Source: Treponema sp. | GTDB lineage: Bacteria > Spirochaetota > Spirochaetia > Treponematales > Treponemataceae | Length of the DNA: 64,000 bases | NCBI GenBank assembly: GCA_017934745.1 | Contig: JAGBIY010000011.1 | Span: forward strand, 1 to 64,000 | Direction of reading: 5' to 3' | Shown here: positions 9,001-15,380 of the stretch, piece after piece | Layout: each line of letters opens with the position of its first letter | How positions within the stretch are numbered: position 1 is the first letter of the stretch | Position numbers and translations under genes: made by a program | The notes under the pieces: generated by a model | Database searches by the model: none | The model's input: the letters and a program-made list of their open reading frames with translations, nothing else | What the model was told of the DNA's origin: nothing

Positions 9001-11612
9001 ATTCCGTTCGACAAATCGACGACCTTTCGGTCGAGTTCATCTTTCACGTCGGCGATTTTCGAGGAAACCGAGTCCGATATGAAGTCGACCTTGGAATTGA
9101 TGTCGCTCGACAAATCTCCGACCTTCGACTCCACGTCCATTCTGAGCGTGTCGACCTTGTAGTCCACGTCGTCGTGGAGGCTCGCGACCTTGTTCGTGAC
9201 TTCGTCGGCGAGGGTTCCGACGTTGAAGTCGACCGTGTTCTGCAGATCGAGGACTTTCGAGTCCACGCTTTCCTGCATCTTGTCGATTTTCGATGACACA
9301 TCGTCGTGCAAAGACGACACGGTGTCGTGGAATTCCTTCGTGATGTTGTCGACAGTCGATTTCACGTCGCCCGTCAAGCCCGCGACCTTTGAAGCGACTT
9401 CCTCCTGCAATCCAGAAACCTTCGAGTCGACCGCGCTCTGCAATCCCGAAATTCTGTCGTCCACTCTTGTTTCCATGGAATCGACCTTGGAGTCCACGCT
9501 GCTCAAGAGACCGCTCACCTTGTCGTCCACGCGGTCCTCAAGCCCACCGACCTTGTTCTGCACAAGCCCCTCAAGCTCTTCCGTCCTGTCCTCGACAATT
9601 CCGCGCAAATCCGAAACCTTGTCGTTCACGGTCTGCTCAAGCTCGTAGACCTTGTCGTCCACACTGCTGCTCAAGTCCGAAACCTTGTCGTCCACGTCGC
9701 TCTGGAGGTTCACGACCTTCTCGTTGACGTCGTTCTGGAGAGTGGAGACCTTCTCATTGACGTCGTTCTGGAGATTCTCGACCTTCTCGTTGACGTCGTT
9801 CTGGAGTGTGGAGACCTTGTTGACGACGTTGTGCTGGAGTTCGGAGATTTTCCTGTCCACGCCGTCCTCAAGCCCTGTAACGCGGTTGTCCACGGTGTCC
9901 GAAAATTCGTTGATTCTCTTGTCGACCGATGCGTTCAAATTTTCGAACGAGCTGTCGACTTTCGAGTTGATTCCTTCTATTTTTTCGTCCACGCCGCGTT
10001 CCACGTTCCCGACTTTCTCGTCCATGTCACTCTTTAGGTTTCCGACTTTCTCGTTGACGATTCCAGAAAGAACATCGACCTGCTGGTTGACGCCGGTCTC
10101 GAACGCGCTGATTTTCGAGTCCACGACATGCTGTATGATGTCCACTTTCGAATCGAAAGAGCTGTTGAGGTTCTCGACTTTCTGGTCCACAAGCCCCTGT
10201 ATGTCCGTGGCCTGGGTCTCCACGAGATTCTGCAGATCCGCCATTTTGCTGATTACGTCGTCGTGCATGGCGTTTATGGCGTTCTCCGCGTTCTCCGAAT
10301 ACTTGTTGAGGTTCTCCGTAGTCTGGCGTTCGAATGTCTCGTAGGCCTCGGTCTCCTTCTGGTCGGCGGAAGAAATCGCCTTCTCGCAAAGCTTCTCGTA
10401 CCTTGTCTGAATCTGGGTGAGCTGCTTGGCCAAGACTTCGCGGATGGACTCAAGCGACTTTCCGTTTCCGGCGACATCGTCGCGAAGCTCTTTCGCTGTG
10501 CGCTTCGCGGCCATCAAGGACTCGGAGAGATGGTTTTTCAATTCGTCCGTGCGGGCGTGGAGAAGGCCGACCATCTCGTCCGTCTTCTCCGTGTACTGTC
10601 TGTTGAGGGAAGTCGTCTGCTCGCGGACCTGGGAATCCATCTCAGCGATAGTCTTGTTGATGTCCTCCTCAAGCGCGGAGAACTTCGCGTCGTACGCGTC
10701 CATGAAGCTCTCGGTCTTTTCTTTGAGCAAATCTTCCAAAGACTGCGTTCTGCTCTGGAGTTTCTGGGCGATGTCGTCCGTCCTCTCCTCGATTGCCTGC
10801 TGGGTCGCGCTCAAGCGCACCGCCAACTGCTCTTCGAGTTCCTTCGCGGACATGTCCACGCGGCTCAAGTAGTTCTGGTTCCTTGAGTTCGCCTCTTCCT
10901 GCAGCTTCTTGAAAGACTCCGCCTCCAAAAGCGCGGCCCTTTCCGCCGCCACGTCGTACGCGTGCTGGATGTCGTCGTTTATGCGTGCGAGAAGCTCCTC
11001 GCACCTCTTGGCGGCATCGAGCGAAGATGCGTCGAGGAGTTCGGCGCGCTGCTGATACTCGTCCAAAAGTCCGATTCCGAGCGTCTTGAGGCTTTCGTTG
11101 TTGATTTTGACGAACTCGGAAGTGATTTGCGGGAGTTTGTCCTGGATTGAGTCAGTAGATTTTTCCAACCCAGCGATTCTTGTGTTCATCTTGTCGAGAA
11201 TCGCAGATTCAGATTTGAGATGGGTGAGGTTCGTCTGCACGGTCCTAATCATTTCCATCAACTCGTTGAGAATCTGGCTGTAGTTGGCGATTCGCTTGTC
11301 GAGGTCGTCCACCTGCCTGAACTTTGCCTCGAACGCCTTGCTCATGTTCTCGAATTCGTCGACCTGCCCACTTAGCCTTTTTACTGCGGCGTTCGCGACA
11401 GTCTGCCTGTGTTCCAAATCTGTCGAAAGCCCGTCGAGTTTCTCGAAACTGGAATCAAAGAAGTCCTTGAATTCCTTCACGCGGCTTTCCGAATACCGCC
11501 TTACCTTGTCCAGGGAATTCGAATCCTTGTCGACGAACTTTGCGATTACGACTGTGGCACCAGCCACAACAACAGAGACAACGATTGAAACGATAACAAC
11601 ACTAGCGACCAC
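1..11612 (-). CDS. Giant membrane-anchored hendecad coiled-coil protein (3' end outside window)
   Basis: An open minus-strand frame runs without a stop from 11612 past the left edge, giving at least 3870 residues. No ATG is available between the upstream in-frame stop and the body; the GTG at 11612, preceded by an AGGTAAG element, is the best start. Residues 2-24 form one hydrophobic segment rich in Val, followed by a Lys/Arg-containing stretch, so the protein is probably anchored by its N terminus. The rest is almost pure coiled coil with an 11-residue period (for example successive VNEKVSTLQND and VDDKVSDLSSS units) and recurring blocks containing QNVKDE or close variants. No enzymatic domain is visible. 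Spirochaetes are known to carry very long coiled-coil proteins of this style (I believe annotated as the SpiroCoCo family); a cytoskeletal or cell-shape role is inference. Confidence 0.85.
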   Translation of the reverse strand, partial: MVASVVIVSIVVSVVVAGATVVIAKFVDKDSNSLDKVRRYSESRVKEFKDFFDSSFEKLDGLSTDLEHRQTVANAAVKRLSGQVDEFENMSKAFEAKFRQVDDLDKRIANYSQILNELMEMIRTVQTNLTHLKSESAILDKMNTRIAGLEKSTDSIQDKLPQITSEFVKINNESLKTLGIGLLDEYQQRAELLDASSLDAAKRCEELLARINDDIQHAYDVAAERAALLEAESFKKLQEEANSRNQNYLSRVDMSAKELEEQLAVRLSATQQAIEERTDDIAQKLQSRTQSLEDLLKEKTESFMDAYDAKFSALEEDINKTIAEMDSQVREQTTSLNRQYTEKTDEMVGLLHARTDELKNHLSESLMAAKRTAKELRDDVAGNGKSLESIREVLAKQLTQIQTRYEKLCEKAISSADQKETEAYETFERQTTENLNKYSENAENAINAMHDDVISKMADLQNLVETQATDIQGLVDQKVENLNSSFDSKVDIIQHVVDSKISAFETGVNQQVDVLSGIVNEKVGNLKSDMDEKVGNVERGVDEKIEGINSKVDSSFENLNASVDKRINEFSDTVDNRVTGLEDGVDRKISELQHNVVNKVSTLQNDVNEKVENLQNDVNEKVSTLQNDVNEKVVNLQSDVDDKVSDLSSSVDDKVYELEQTVNDKVSDLRGIVEDRTEELEGLVQNKVGGLEDRVDDKVSGLLSSVDSKVDSMETRVDDRISGLQSAVDSKVSGLQEEVASKVAGLTGDVKSTVDNITKEFHDTVSSLHDDVSSKIDKMQESVDSKVLDLQNTVDFNVGTLADEVTNKVASLHDDVDYKVDTLRMDVESKVGDLSSDINSKVDFISDSVSSKIADVKDELDRKVVDLSNGMNDKVTNLSSDMDEKFSAIDTKFQNVSSDMESKVEDLSNRVSDEFGSLQDALNSNVSNLNRTVNDRISELQSDVGAKVSSIQDEFDSKHGKIKSSLDETLRDVDSKIKEAAAGAESVASRIRETAEEKIAEATTEMASKVDSLQNEVGRKVDSIQNDVNALDSRVSGRLGALEGKVDESVSEMKATLADATGEVRASVSELGLETMQRVDELSDNVNEKLSAAHDDLSGKFDLLEKNAADKLSGIQSDLADKFDNYANVFTNRIGEFSQKVDAVGSELDARMEGLSGDLKSKMDDVERNSAERMDSLQNATEARIDSFKSEVDSRLGEFQNDANERMRGFGNELSERMDSFKGDVDSKIDSYENETTARIEGVQDDISSRVDEYESSLEKRIDDVKNDVDSVVDDYERAMNERVENLDSGVNSRIDSITDNVDGRLNSIDGRVSSMESKVGEQIENLNAKVDSTYEQIDGVKEGINSKLDTLESEMNTKIDIVDKTVGERVSNLEKDVGEKIGTIKLDMDDSLVGARSISNTLRSSFDLSLRTMNENFNKQFEELGRNIKKSYQDASASASKASEDMNAAVQNLQDDMSEKVERIQNTVGSRIQGVEDSIEQLVDSVQGDLDTKVGSLRSEIEDKTNEFQNDMNARFNSLENSTNDRLKNVQEVVNTRIDIVQGEFNERADEVENSMNARVEEMNENALESYENFKAKIEEIKAELNSRSFDAQATLSDSENEFDERLAKIRSRLNESTQDIQNTVEESEYQFNEKLTQIRNGLDEKAFEILNAAEESYKKFDERLSELKTEINTKASEVENATDDAKRDFDDKLQNARVDISVRASTVKSLADEAQKEFDDKLSGFKVVLDDKAFDVQSASDESLRKFDSKMSEIRKEIESKTASVQGELDNARTELDAALLGAKDDIGAKASDVKRIAEEAKREIEDAFRKYKEDIGEKSLDSKRISDEYHKKFDEKLAQIKSDIDTKALDVQNAAAESTRNFDRQIEAFRKDIESKSDETKKAVDEVQEKFDETLKSVRGELAAKTSNANDVAKQLQAVFDARLDTVRDELGRKIEEIASELSEKAEGANALALDVQDDFGSIIKGVQDDLAERIGAIQRDLEESIMGADERIAGIKSELDEKLSGAQSIAETLQGKFDSRIDEMEGGLESRISEAENSAVEEIERIHDTISDNIETQIQNAQVELSSKIDSIRSDLENAISDADERIGKFGIETDERIGNLERNVDERIGIVSGELSGRIDTVHGELGKAVDSLSSKVAVTQMDIEATVDALKKDSDEKIASAKDEFGKTVDSLSSKFAVTKLDIEKSVDAMRNEFDEKIGIASSELAGKYDEVNALFEQINERIRSGNESVAGIVKDLQTAYELKLENMRDDFSKRLDGVKQEIGSKALSAAGMADNLQKVFDIRVQNVQDDLEKKISTIEEDLGKTVAGADEKIDAVKEALDSKIGGTTTVAEKLQREFDERIGELESGLNERIRELESDLGTAVSNISARSENVQSEFEKTVSAMQENLFAKIEIVGNASDRKIGELETSLDERLKTVEASASAKIENSASEINEKIAKVESGLSEMVAGMRKAAEDSFVSVQETMRGRFANISDELSERIEGAHSLSAKVTDEVKASVDNLSTDVNEKIQFVREEIEARLDAISNELQERTRGANSAAETLRDAFLVKVQNVKDEFNNLLDNAHVEFSDRMSSINSDLDGAVSGVDEKIAKMHESIESKISETAAELSSKIKDVEDDSKSRIVTFGDETNGRIATVKDELDAKISTIKGESSEKIDEVKSGIDTGIESAKENLEKKMENVEIGISEAVSIAENLQNEFNDKIDEIKNVLSVKIGGVEEEASAKISGIQDELNAKYEGSASVANELQSAFDSRLKIAEETLSSKLSTTQESLAAVSEELKRRLDELVANTDDKVQQFDSRAGDKIEMIFHDLSLRIDEIQSEAVAQVENAKNTLEDKVSSLEDETNAKVDEIEATTDSRLDAIASRVDALESDTEGRIDSLNENLTSRIRTLENDIGTIADDIESAINGRISRLKDDTAAKIADIENALGKRVETLEGGISEIEVDFEGRIEKLRAEIDEKTGGASSITDGIIKEFTSRLESVKGDLESAASESENFSVRLAADVKKSVGAMTADIDEKINNIKEEINSRLESVSDDLSKKALDNASAAANLQDALDLKIQNIRDDLDSKIGSIEDELAVAISGASLLASNAQDEFQKKVENLQSDITVKIDDAQASLSSKIDESLVKVSGENEEKISRIESELREKFDTIDSEIRARAEGNETVANELQSEFNEKVRSVHGELDEKIDSLLNELSAKIDTIQSDSNIKIDIAQNEIASRISDVENDASSFADELRLSFDEKLSDIEQIIRQKISNLQTELDGSINDTQNKLVSFETELESALSDANETASNLQGAFTVRIQNVKDELLSKISTVENDIGEKAETIQKELDEAIFGANSVAESAHEEFSKKILELESDLNKRTDDISGKIEKLQNETDAKIEAMDGNFTVRVGTLESGTKAKIDAVQNELAGKIDILKNGSEEQIDSLKNTLSQVVNQIEDEADSKVADIENVLSETIGQIARDSNEKFLKITDDLNSKSEGANSLAETLHDAFAVRLQNVKDDLSKKMSDAESALSASVRKIQDDLAQAVSGSTSIAESTKKELLEKISNMETELSGKIEGVETGSNTRIDEVQSRLSGKIESIEEGSNARISGIQNDISARIDAVQKKTGEDAARLEKIQSDISSRIESVQSSLQNSISAASELAVGIDGSFKSRMHEIQDAILSRIVEVEGELSIKTDEIQHLLESALSNANSAADSAKSDFETKISAMQGELSERMDAFGSESNERLGKLEVDTERRLGALETGADERFEAMKAELSGRMESFGSETDERLGGIESGTKERLGGLESEFAERIREAEGGLAESVERIRSELEKAVSENDGLAEERRAELLGKINAMTAELGTKLAEDREILGTKLEEMH

Positions 11613-11700
11613 TTTCTTACCTGCCGAAACTTATTGTAAAGTGAGAAAAATTTCTTCCGAAAATTTGAATTTATGGAATATTTGTTTTAAAGATTTGGTT

Positions 11701-12405
11701 TTAGTTTAACACAATATCAACGAATTGACGATAGTTGGTGAAGACCAAATCCGCACCGGTTCCGCATCCGTTTTTTTTGCCGTGGAGCAGAGAAAGCATG
11801 AATTTCCTGAACGGAGAGACTATCAGGGCCGCTTTCATGCCGGCGTTTTTCGCGCCTTTCACATCGTATTTCACGCTGTTTCCGACATACAGGATTTCGT
11901 CAGGGGAAACGCCCAAATCCATCGTGAGCACTCCGAACGGATACTTCGATGGCTTGAGCGCGCCGCTTTCTTCCGAACCGTGGACGACATCGCAGTATTT
12001 CAAAAGCCCCCACATGTCGCCTTTCTGGGAAGGCGGAAAGTCCGACAGAATGGCAATTCTGAGTCCCTTCTCCTTTATCTTTTTGAAAGTCTCCTCCACA
12101 TGGGCGAATGTCTTCGTTTTTTCCAGATAGGGAGTCAGCCCCTTGTAGACGATTCCCTCGATTTTCTCTTTCGCCTCCGCAAGTGGACACTTCAGCTCCT
12201 CGGCCAAAAGACGCGCCTGGTATTCATAGAAATCGGGGAGAGGAGCAGTCCTGTGCATGATGTTCCTTACGTTGTTGAAATGGATATAGAATCTCAAATT
12301 CTTCAAAAAATAGAAGACAATCCGAAAGTAAAGCCTGTAATCTGGATACAATGTCCCGTCAATGTCAAACGCAACGACTTTTATGTTCTTGAATTCTTCC
12401 TTCAT
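11701..12405 (-). CDS. HAD superfamily hydrolase (phosphatase-like)
   Basis: This 234-residue protein shows all four haloacid dehalogenase motifs: DIDGT with the nucleophile Asp14 and acid Asp16, SDFP as motif II, the lysine in the KPSKYPF stretch as motif III, and GNSVKYDVKGAK as motif IV. The insert between motifs I and II is helical, as in subfamily IA enzymes. Substrate cannot be inferred. I chose the ATG at 12405 over the longer frame starting at 12474, because the HAD fold starts right after it and a GGGGAG element lies 11 bases upstream; the longer N terminus has no family match that I recognise. It lies downstream of the ExbB/ExbD operon but is separated from it by two hairpins, and 88 bases before the giant coiled-coil gene. 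Confidence 0.85.
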   Translation of the reverse strand: MKEEFKNIKVVAFDIDGTLYPDYRLYFRIVFYFLKNLRFYIHFNNVRNIMHRTAPLPDFYEYQARLLAEELKCPLAEAKEKIEGIVYKGLTPYLEKTKTFAHVEETFKKIKEKGLRIAILSDFPPSQKGDMWGLLKYCDVVHGSEESGALKPSKYPFGVLTMDLGVSPDEILYVGNSVKYDVKGAKNAGMKAALIVSPFRKFMLSLLHGKKNGCGTGADLVFTNYRQFVDIVLN

Positions 12406-12449
12406 GTTCTTCGGCACTCCCCGACAGGTTACTCTGAAATTTGAGAATA

Positions 12450-12472
12450 GAATCGCACTATCCTTGCGATTC
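12450..12472 (-). terminator. Hairpin between TolA-like gene and HAD gene
   Basis: GAATCGCA and TGCGATTC form a perfect 8-bp stem with a 7-base loop. On the minus strand it is followed by a weak T-containing stretch (TATTCTC), so it may terminate or process the upstream operon transcript. The U-tract is poor. Confidence 0.4.
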
Positions 12473-12482
12473 AATCCTCGTC

Positions 12483-12515
12483 GACTTGAGCTATAACGAA
12501 GTTATCGAACAAGTC
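12483..12515 (-). other. Imperfect hairpin at the stop of the TolA-like gene
   Basis: Outer arms GACTTG/CAAGTC and inner arms ATAAC/GTTAT are separated by a 4x4 internal loop. The structure starts at the stop codon of the TolA-like gene and has no T-run, so an mRNA stability element is more likely than a terminator. Confidence 0.35.
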
Positions 12516-14320
12516 TATTTTCCACTCGATTCTTCCGCTTCTTTCTCTTTCGCCTCTTCAGCGGCCCTCTTCTTCTTCAAAGCGAGGTTTGCGGCTACGG
12601 AGCTTGTTCCACCGCCTGTCTGGACATTGCCGTTTCCAGAGTTGACGGTCTTGATTCCACCAGCGTAATTGTCCGACTCGGCTTTCGCTTTGGCTATGCG
12701 CTCCGCTTCGGCTTTCGCGGCTTTTTCTTTGGCGATGCGTTCGGCTTCGGCTTTCGCGGCTCGCTCTTTGGCTATGCGCTGGGCTTCGGCTTTCGCCGCT
12801 TTCTCTTTGGCGATGCGCTCTGCCTCGGCTTTCGCCGCTCGCTCCTTGGCGATACGCTCTGCTTCGGCTTTCGCGGCTCGCTCTTTGGCTATGCGCTCCG
12901 CTTCGGCTTTCGCCGCTCGCTCCTTGGCAATGCGCTCGGCCTCGGCTTTCGCCGCTTTCTCTTTTGCTATGCGTTCGGCCTCGGCTCTCGCCGCTCGCTC
13001 CTTGGCGATGCGTTCCGCTTCGGCTTTCGCGGCTCGCTCTTTTGCTATGCGTTCGGCCTCGGCTTTCGCCGCTCGCTCCTTGGCGATGCGTTCCGCTTCG
13101 GCTTTCGCGGCTCGCTCTTTGGCTATGCGCTCGGCTTCGGCTTTCGCGGCTCGCTCTTTGGCTATGCGTTCGGCCTCGGCTTTCGCCGCTCGCTCTTTTG
13201 CTATGCGTTCCGCTTCAGCTTTCGCCGCTTTCTCTTTGGCGATACGCTCTGCTTCGGCTTTCGCGGCTCGCTCCTTGGCGATGCGCTCGGCCTCGGCTTT
13301 CGCCGCTTTCTCTTTGGCTATGCGCTCGGCTTCGGCTTTCGCCGCTTTCTCTTTGGCGATGCGTTCAGCTTCGGCTTTCGCCGCTTTTTCTTGGGCTATG
13401 CGCTCGGCTTCGAGTCTGGCATTTTCCTTTGCGATGCGCTCGGCTTCAATTTTTTCTGCTTCCAGTTTAGCGGCGCGTTCGGCTTCGGCTTTTTCCCTGG
13501 CGATACGGTCCGCTTCAAGTTTTGCCGCGCGTATTTGGGCGATTTGGGCGGCTTCGGCTTTTCTTCTGGCGACACGATCCGCCTCAAGTTTGGCCTTCCG
13601 CTCCATTGCGGCTTTTTCGGCAGCCTCCTTCGCCGCGCGCTCCATTTCACTTTGGGCTGCGGCTGCCTCCATGGCCACGCGCTCACTTTCGGCGCGCTCC
13701 CTCTCAAGCCGCTCGTTTTCCTCCTGTATGGCTTTCTCCTTCGCGATTCTGTCCGCTTCCATCTGGGCGACGAGTTTTTCCTCAGCCTCCCTGTCCGCCC
13801 TCTCCTTCTCTGCCTTCGCCTTTGCCTCTTCGATTCTCGAAAGCCTGTCCGACTCCGCCTTTGCGACTTTCTCGCGCGCCAAGCGTTCCCTTTCAGCCTT
13901 CGCGAGAGCCTTCTCCCGCTCCTTGGCCATGCGCTGTTTTTCAGCCTTGGCGACTTTCTCCCGAATAGCCTCATCCCGCGCGGACGCTTTCGACTCCCTG
14001 ATTTTCAAATCAGCGAGCCTCTCTTCGAGCAAGTTCTTCTCCACAATTGATTTTGACGCAACAAGAGCGTCGACTTTTTCCTGGGGGAGCGGCTCATACG
14101 AAGGAGCGTCCACTTCCTGCCCCTCTCCATTTTCAGAGACGACAGCCTGGGGAGTCCGAGACAGATGGATTTTCACGGCCCGAGACCTTTCGTTTCTGAA
14201 CACGGAAGCGCATATCGCAGCCACCCCTATCAGCACCAGAAGAACGGCCACGCTCCCTATGACAGCGGCGAATTCGGATTCTTTTTGAACTTCACGAGCC
14301 TTGCTATCTAAATCAATCAT
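12515..14320 (-). CDS. TolA/TonB-like membrane-anchored protein with long Ala/Lys/Glu helix
   Basis: The 601-residue protein has an N-terminal transmembrane segment at about residues 17-41, a short linker, and then a very long charged helix rich in Ala, Glu, Lys and Arg, as in the periplasmic helical domain of TolA. The distal half is built from 18 near-identical 13-residue units. The C terminus ends in a Gly/Asn/Ser-rich stretch and a Lys/Glu tail; I see no TonB or TolA C-terminal globular domain. The start overlaps the ExbD stop by 8 bases and has a GAGGGA ribosome-binding site. Because it directly follows ExbB- and ExbD-type genes it is probably the force-transmitting partner of that motor, but how it would contact an outer-membrane partner is unclear. 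Confidence 0.75.
   Translation of the reverse strand: MIDLDSKAREVQKESEFAAVIGSVAVLLVLIGVAAICASVFRNERSRAVKIHLSRTPQAVVSENGEGQEVDAPSYEPLPQEKVDALVASKSIVEKNLLEERLADLKIRESKASARDEAIREKVAKAEKQRMAKEREKALAKAERERLAREKVAKAESDRLSRIEEAKAKAEKERADREAEEKLVAQMEADRIAKEKAIQEENERLERERAESERVAMEAAAAQSEMERAAKEAAEKAAMERKAKLEADRVARRKAEAAQIAQIRAAKLEADRIAREKAEAERAAKLEAEKIEAERIAKENARLEAERIAQEKAAKAEAERIAKEKAAKAEAERIAKEKAAKAEAERIAKERAAKAEAERIAKEKAAKAEAERIAKERAAKAEAERIAKERAAKAEAERIAKERAAKAEAERIAKERAAKAEAERIAKERAAKAEAERIAKERAARAEAERIAKEKAAKAEAERIAKERAAKAEAERIAKERAAKAEAERIAKERAAKAEAERIAKEKAAKAEAQRIAKERAAKAEAERIAKEKAAKAEAERIAKAKAESDNYAGGIKTVNSGNGNVQTGGGTSSVAANLALKKKRAAEEAKEKEAEESSGK
12695..13396 (-). repeat. 18 tandem copies of a 39-bp coding repeat
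   Basis: Each unit encodes 13 residues of the type ERIAKERAAKAEA, with Lys/Arg switching at one position and a few variants (Arg for Lys, Gln for Glu). The array lies wholly inside the TolA-like gene. The units keep frame, so copy-number change would change helix length by 13 residues without a frameshift. Confidence 0.9.
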
Positions 14321-14714
14321 TTTCCCTCGTTCTCAAATTGACTTCCGAGAAGCCCCTTCCCGCAAGCTTGTCGAATATTTTTACGATTGTTCCGTTCGTC
14401 GTTTTTTCATCGGCCTCGACAGTGACTGGATATCTGGAATCGAAAATGTTCAAGGCGGGAACGAGCTGCTCCATGGAGACGTCCTCTCCGTTCAAGGAAA
14501 TTTTTCCGGCCGCGTCGACATAGACGACAAGCTCGAACGTCTCCGAGCCTTTTGAAGTCGAACTTTCCGCAAGGGAGATGTCCAAAGCGGGCTTCGTCGG
14601 GAAAGTCGCCGACACGAGAAGATAGAGGACAAGCTGAAAAACGATGTCTATCATTGGGGTTATCATCAAGCGGCTGGGCTTGTTCCCCCTTCTGACTCTT
14701 CTGTTAGCTTTCAT
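14313..14714 (-). CDS. ExbD/TolR-family biopolymer transport protein
   Basis: The 133-residue protein has the family layout: a short basic cytoplasmic N terminus, one transmembrane helix (about residues 17-39) with the conserved TPMID motif carrying the essential aspartate, and a periplasmic domain. With ExbB/TolQ it forms a proton-driven inner-membrane motor that energises a TonB- or TolA-type protein. It overlaps the upstream ExbB-like gene by 4 bases (ATGA) and the downstream TolA-like gene by 8 bases, so the three are surely co-translated. Sequence alone does not separate ExbD from TolR. Confidence 0.92.
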   Translation of the reverse strand: MKANRRVRRGNKPSRLMITPMIDIVFQLVLYLLVSATFPTKPALDISLAESSTSKGSETFELVVYVDAAGKISLNGEDVSMEQLVPALNIFDSRYPVTVEADEKTTNGTIVKIFDKLAGRGFSEVNLRTREND

Positions 14715-15319
14715 AGGATTCTTCCGGTGAGTCTGAGCATTGTCGCGGAGATGAATTTCTCAAGCTCGGCTATCCTGACATCGATTATGCTGTTCAGGAA
14801 ACTGTTGAAGACGAGAGTCGGAATGGCGACGATGAGACCCGCCGCGGTAGTCACGAGCGACTGGGCGATACCGACGGACAACGCTTCCTGATTCAGCAGA
14901 GAGCCGCCTCCTCCGAGAACGTTGAACGCGCTTATGTTTCCGAGGACAGTGCCCAAAAGACCGAGGAGCATAGCGACGTTCGCCAAGGTAGGGAGAAGCG
15001 TCGTCCACCGCTCGAACATCGGAACGACCGAGTCAAGCTCGTTCTGCACGACCTCGCGCATGTCGGATTCTATGAGCTTCTTGCTTTGGACCGCTTTCCT
15101 CAACACGATTCCGGTTGGAGTGCCCGCAGAGGACGCGCTCGTCTCCGCGGTCGCATAGTCATGCTTCGTCAAATAGATGTCTACGTCTTTTTTCAGCTGG
15201 ACATCGCGCTTTTCGATTGAATGGAAGTAAACGAACCTTTCGATGATGATGAACGCCGAAAAAAGTCCGCACAAAAGTATTGGAACCAAAAGAATTCCGC
15301 CTGCCGTGAAAATATTCAT
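14711..15319 (-). CDS. ExbB/TolQ/MotA-family proton channel protein
   Basis: This 202-residue protein has three predicted membrane helices, near residues 6-27, 110-132 and 155-178, with the large cytoplasmic loop between helices 1 and 2, which is the family topology. The TLANVAMLLGLLGTVLG and VTTAAGLIVAIPTL regions match the conserved channel helices. It forms the stator with the ExbD-like protein encoded next. No good ribosome-binding site precedes the ATG; the 61-base gap to the upstream gene is AT-rich and may contain its own promoter. Whether it serves a TonB- or Tol-type system cannot be decided, because the third partner lacks a recognisable C-terminal domain. Confidence 0.92.
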   Translation of the reverse strand: MNIFTAGGILLVPILLCGLFSAFIIIERFVYFHSIEKRDVQLKKDVDIYLTKHDYATAETSASSAGTPTGIVLRKAVQSKKLIESDMREVVQNELDSVVPMFERWTTLLPTLANVAMLLGLLGTVLGNISAFNVLGGGGSLLNQEALSVGIAQSLVTTAAGLIVAIPTLVFNSFLNSIIDVRIAELEKFISATMLRLTGRIL

Positions 15320-15380
15320 AATGAAACGATATTACAATTTATATGGATTTTTTTCGATAGCAGAACGGAAGCAGTTTCTT

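Noticed and set aside
12491..12503. ATAACGAAGTTAT, reminiscent of a loxP arm
   Set aside because: Only a 13-base palindrome inside a larger mRNA hairpin; no second arm or spacer.
12669..14288. 539-codon plus-strand open frame, Ser/Ala-rich
   Set aside because: It is the antisense of the TolA-like repeat gene; the 39-bp unit lacks stops on both strands. No ribosome-binding site and no sensible protein features.
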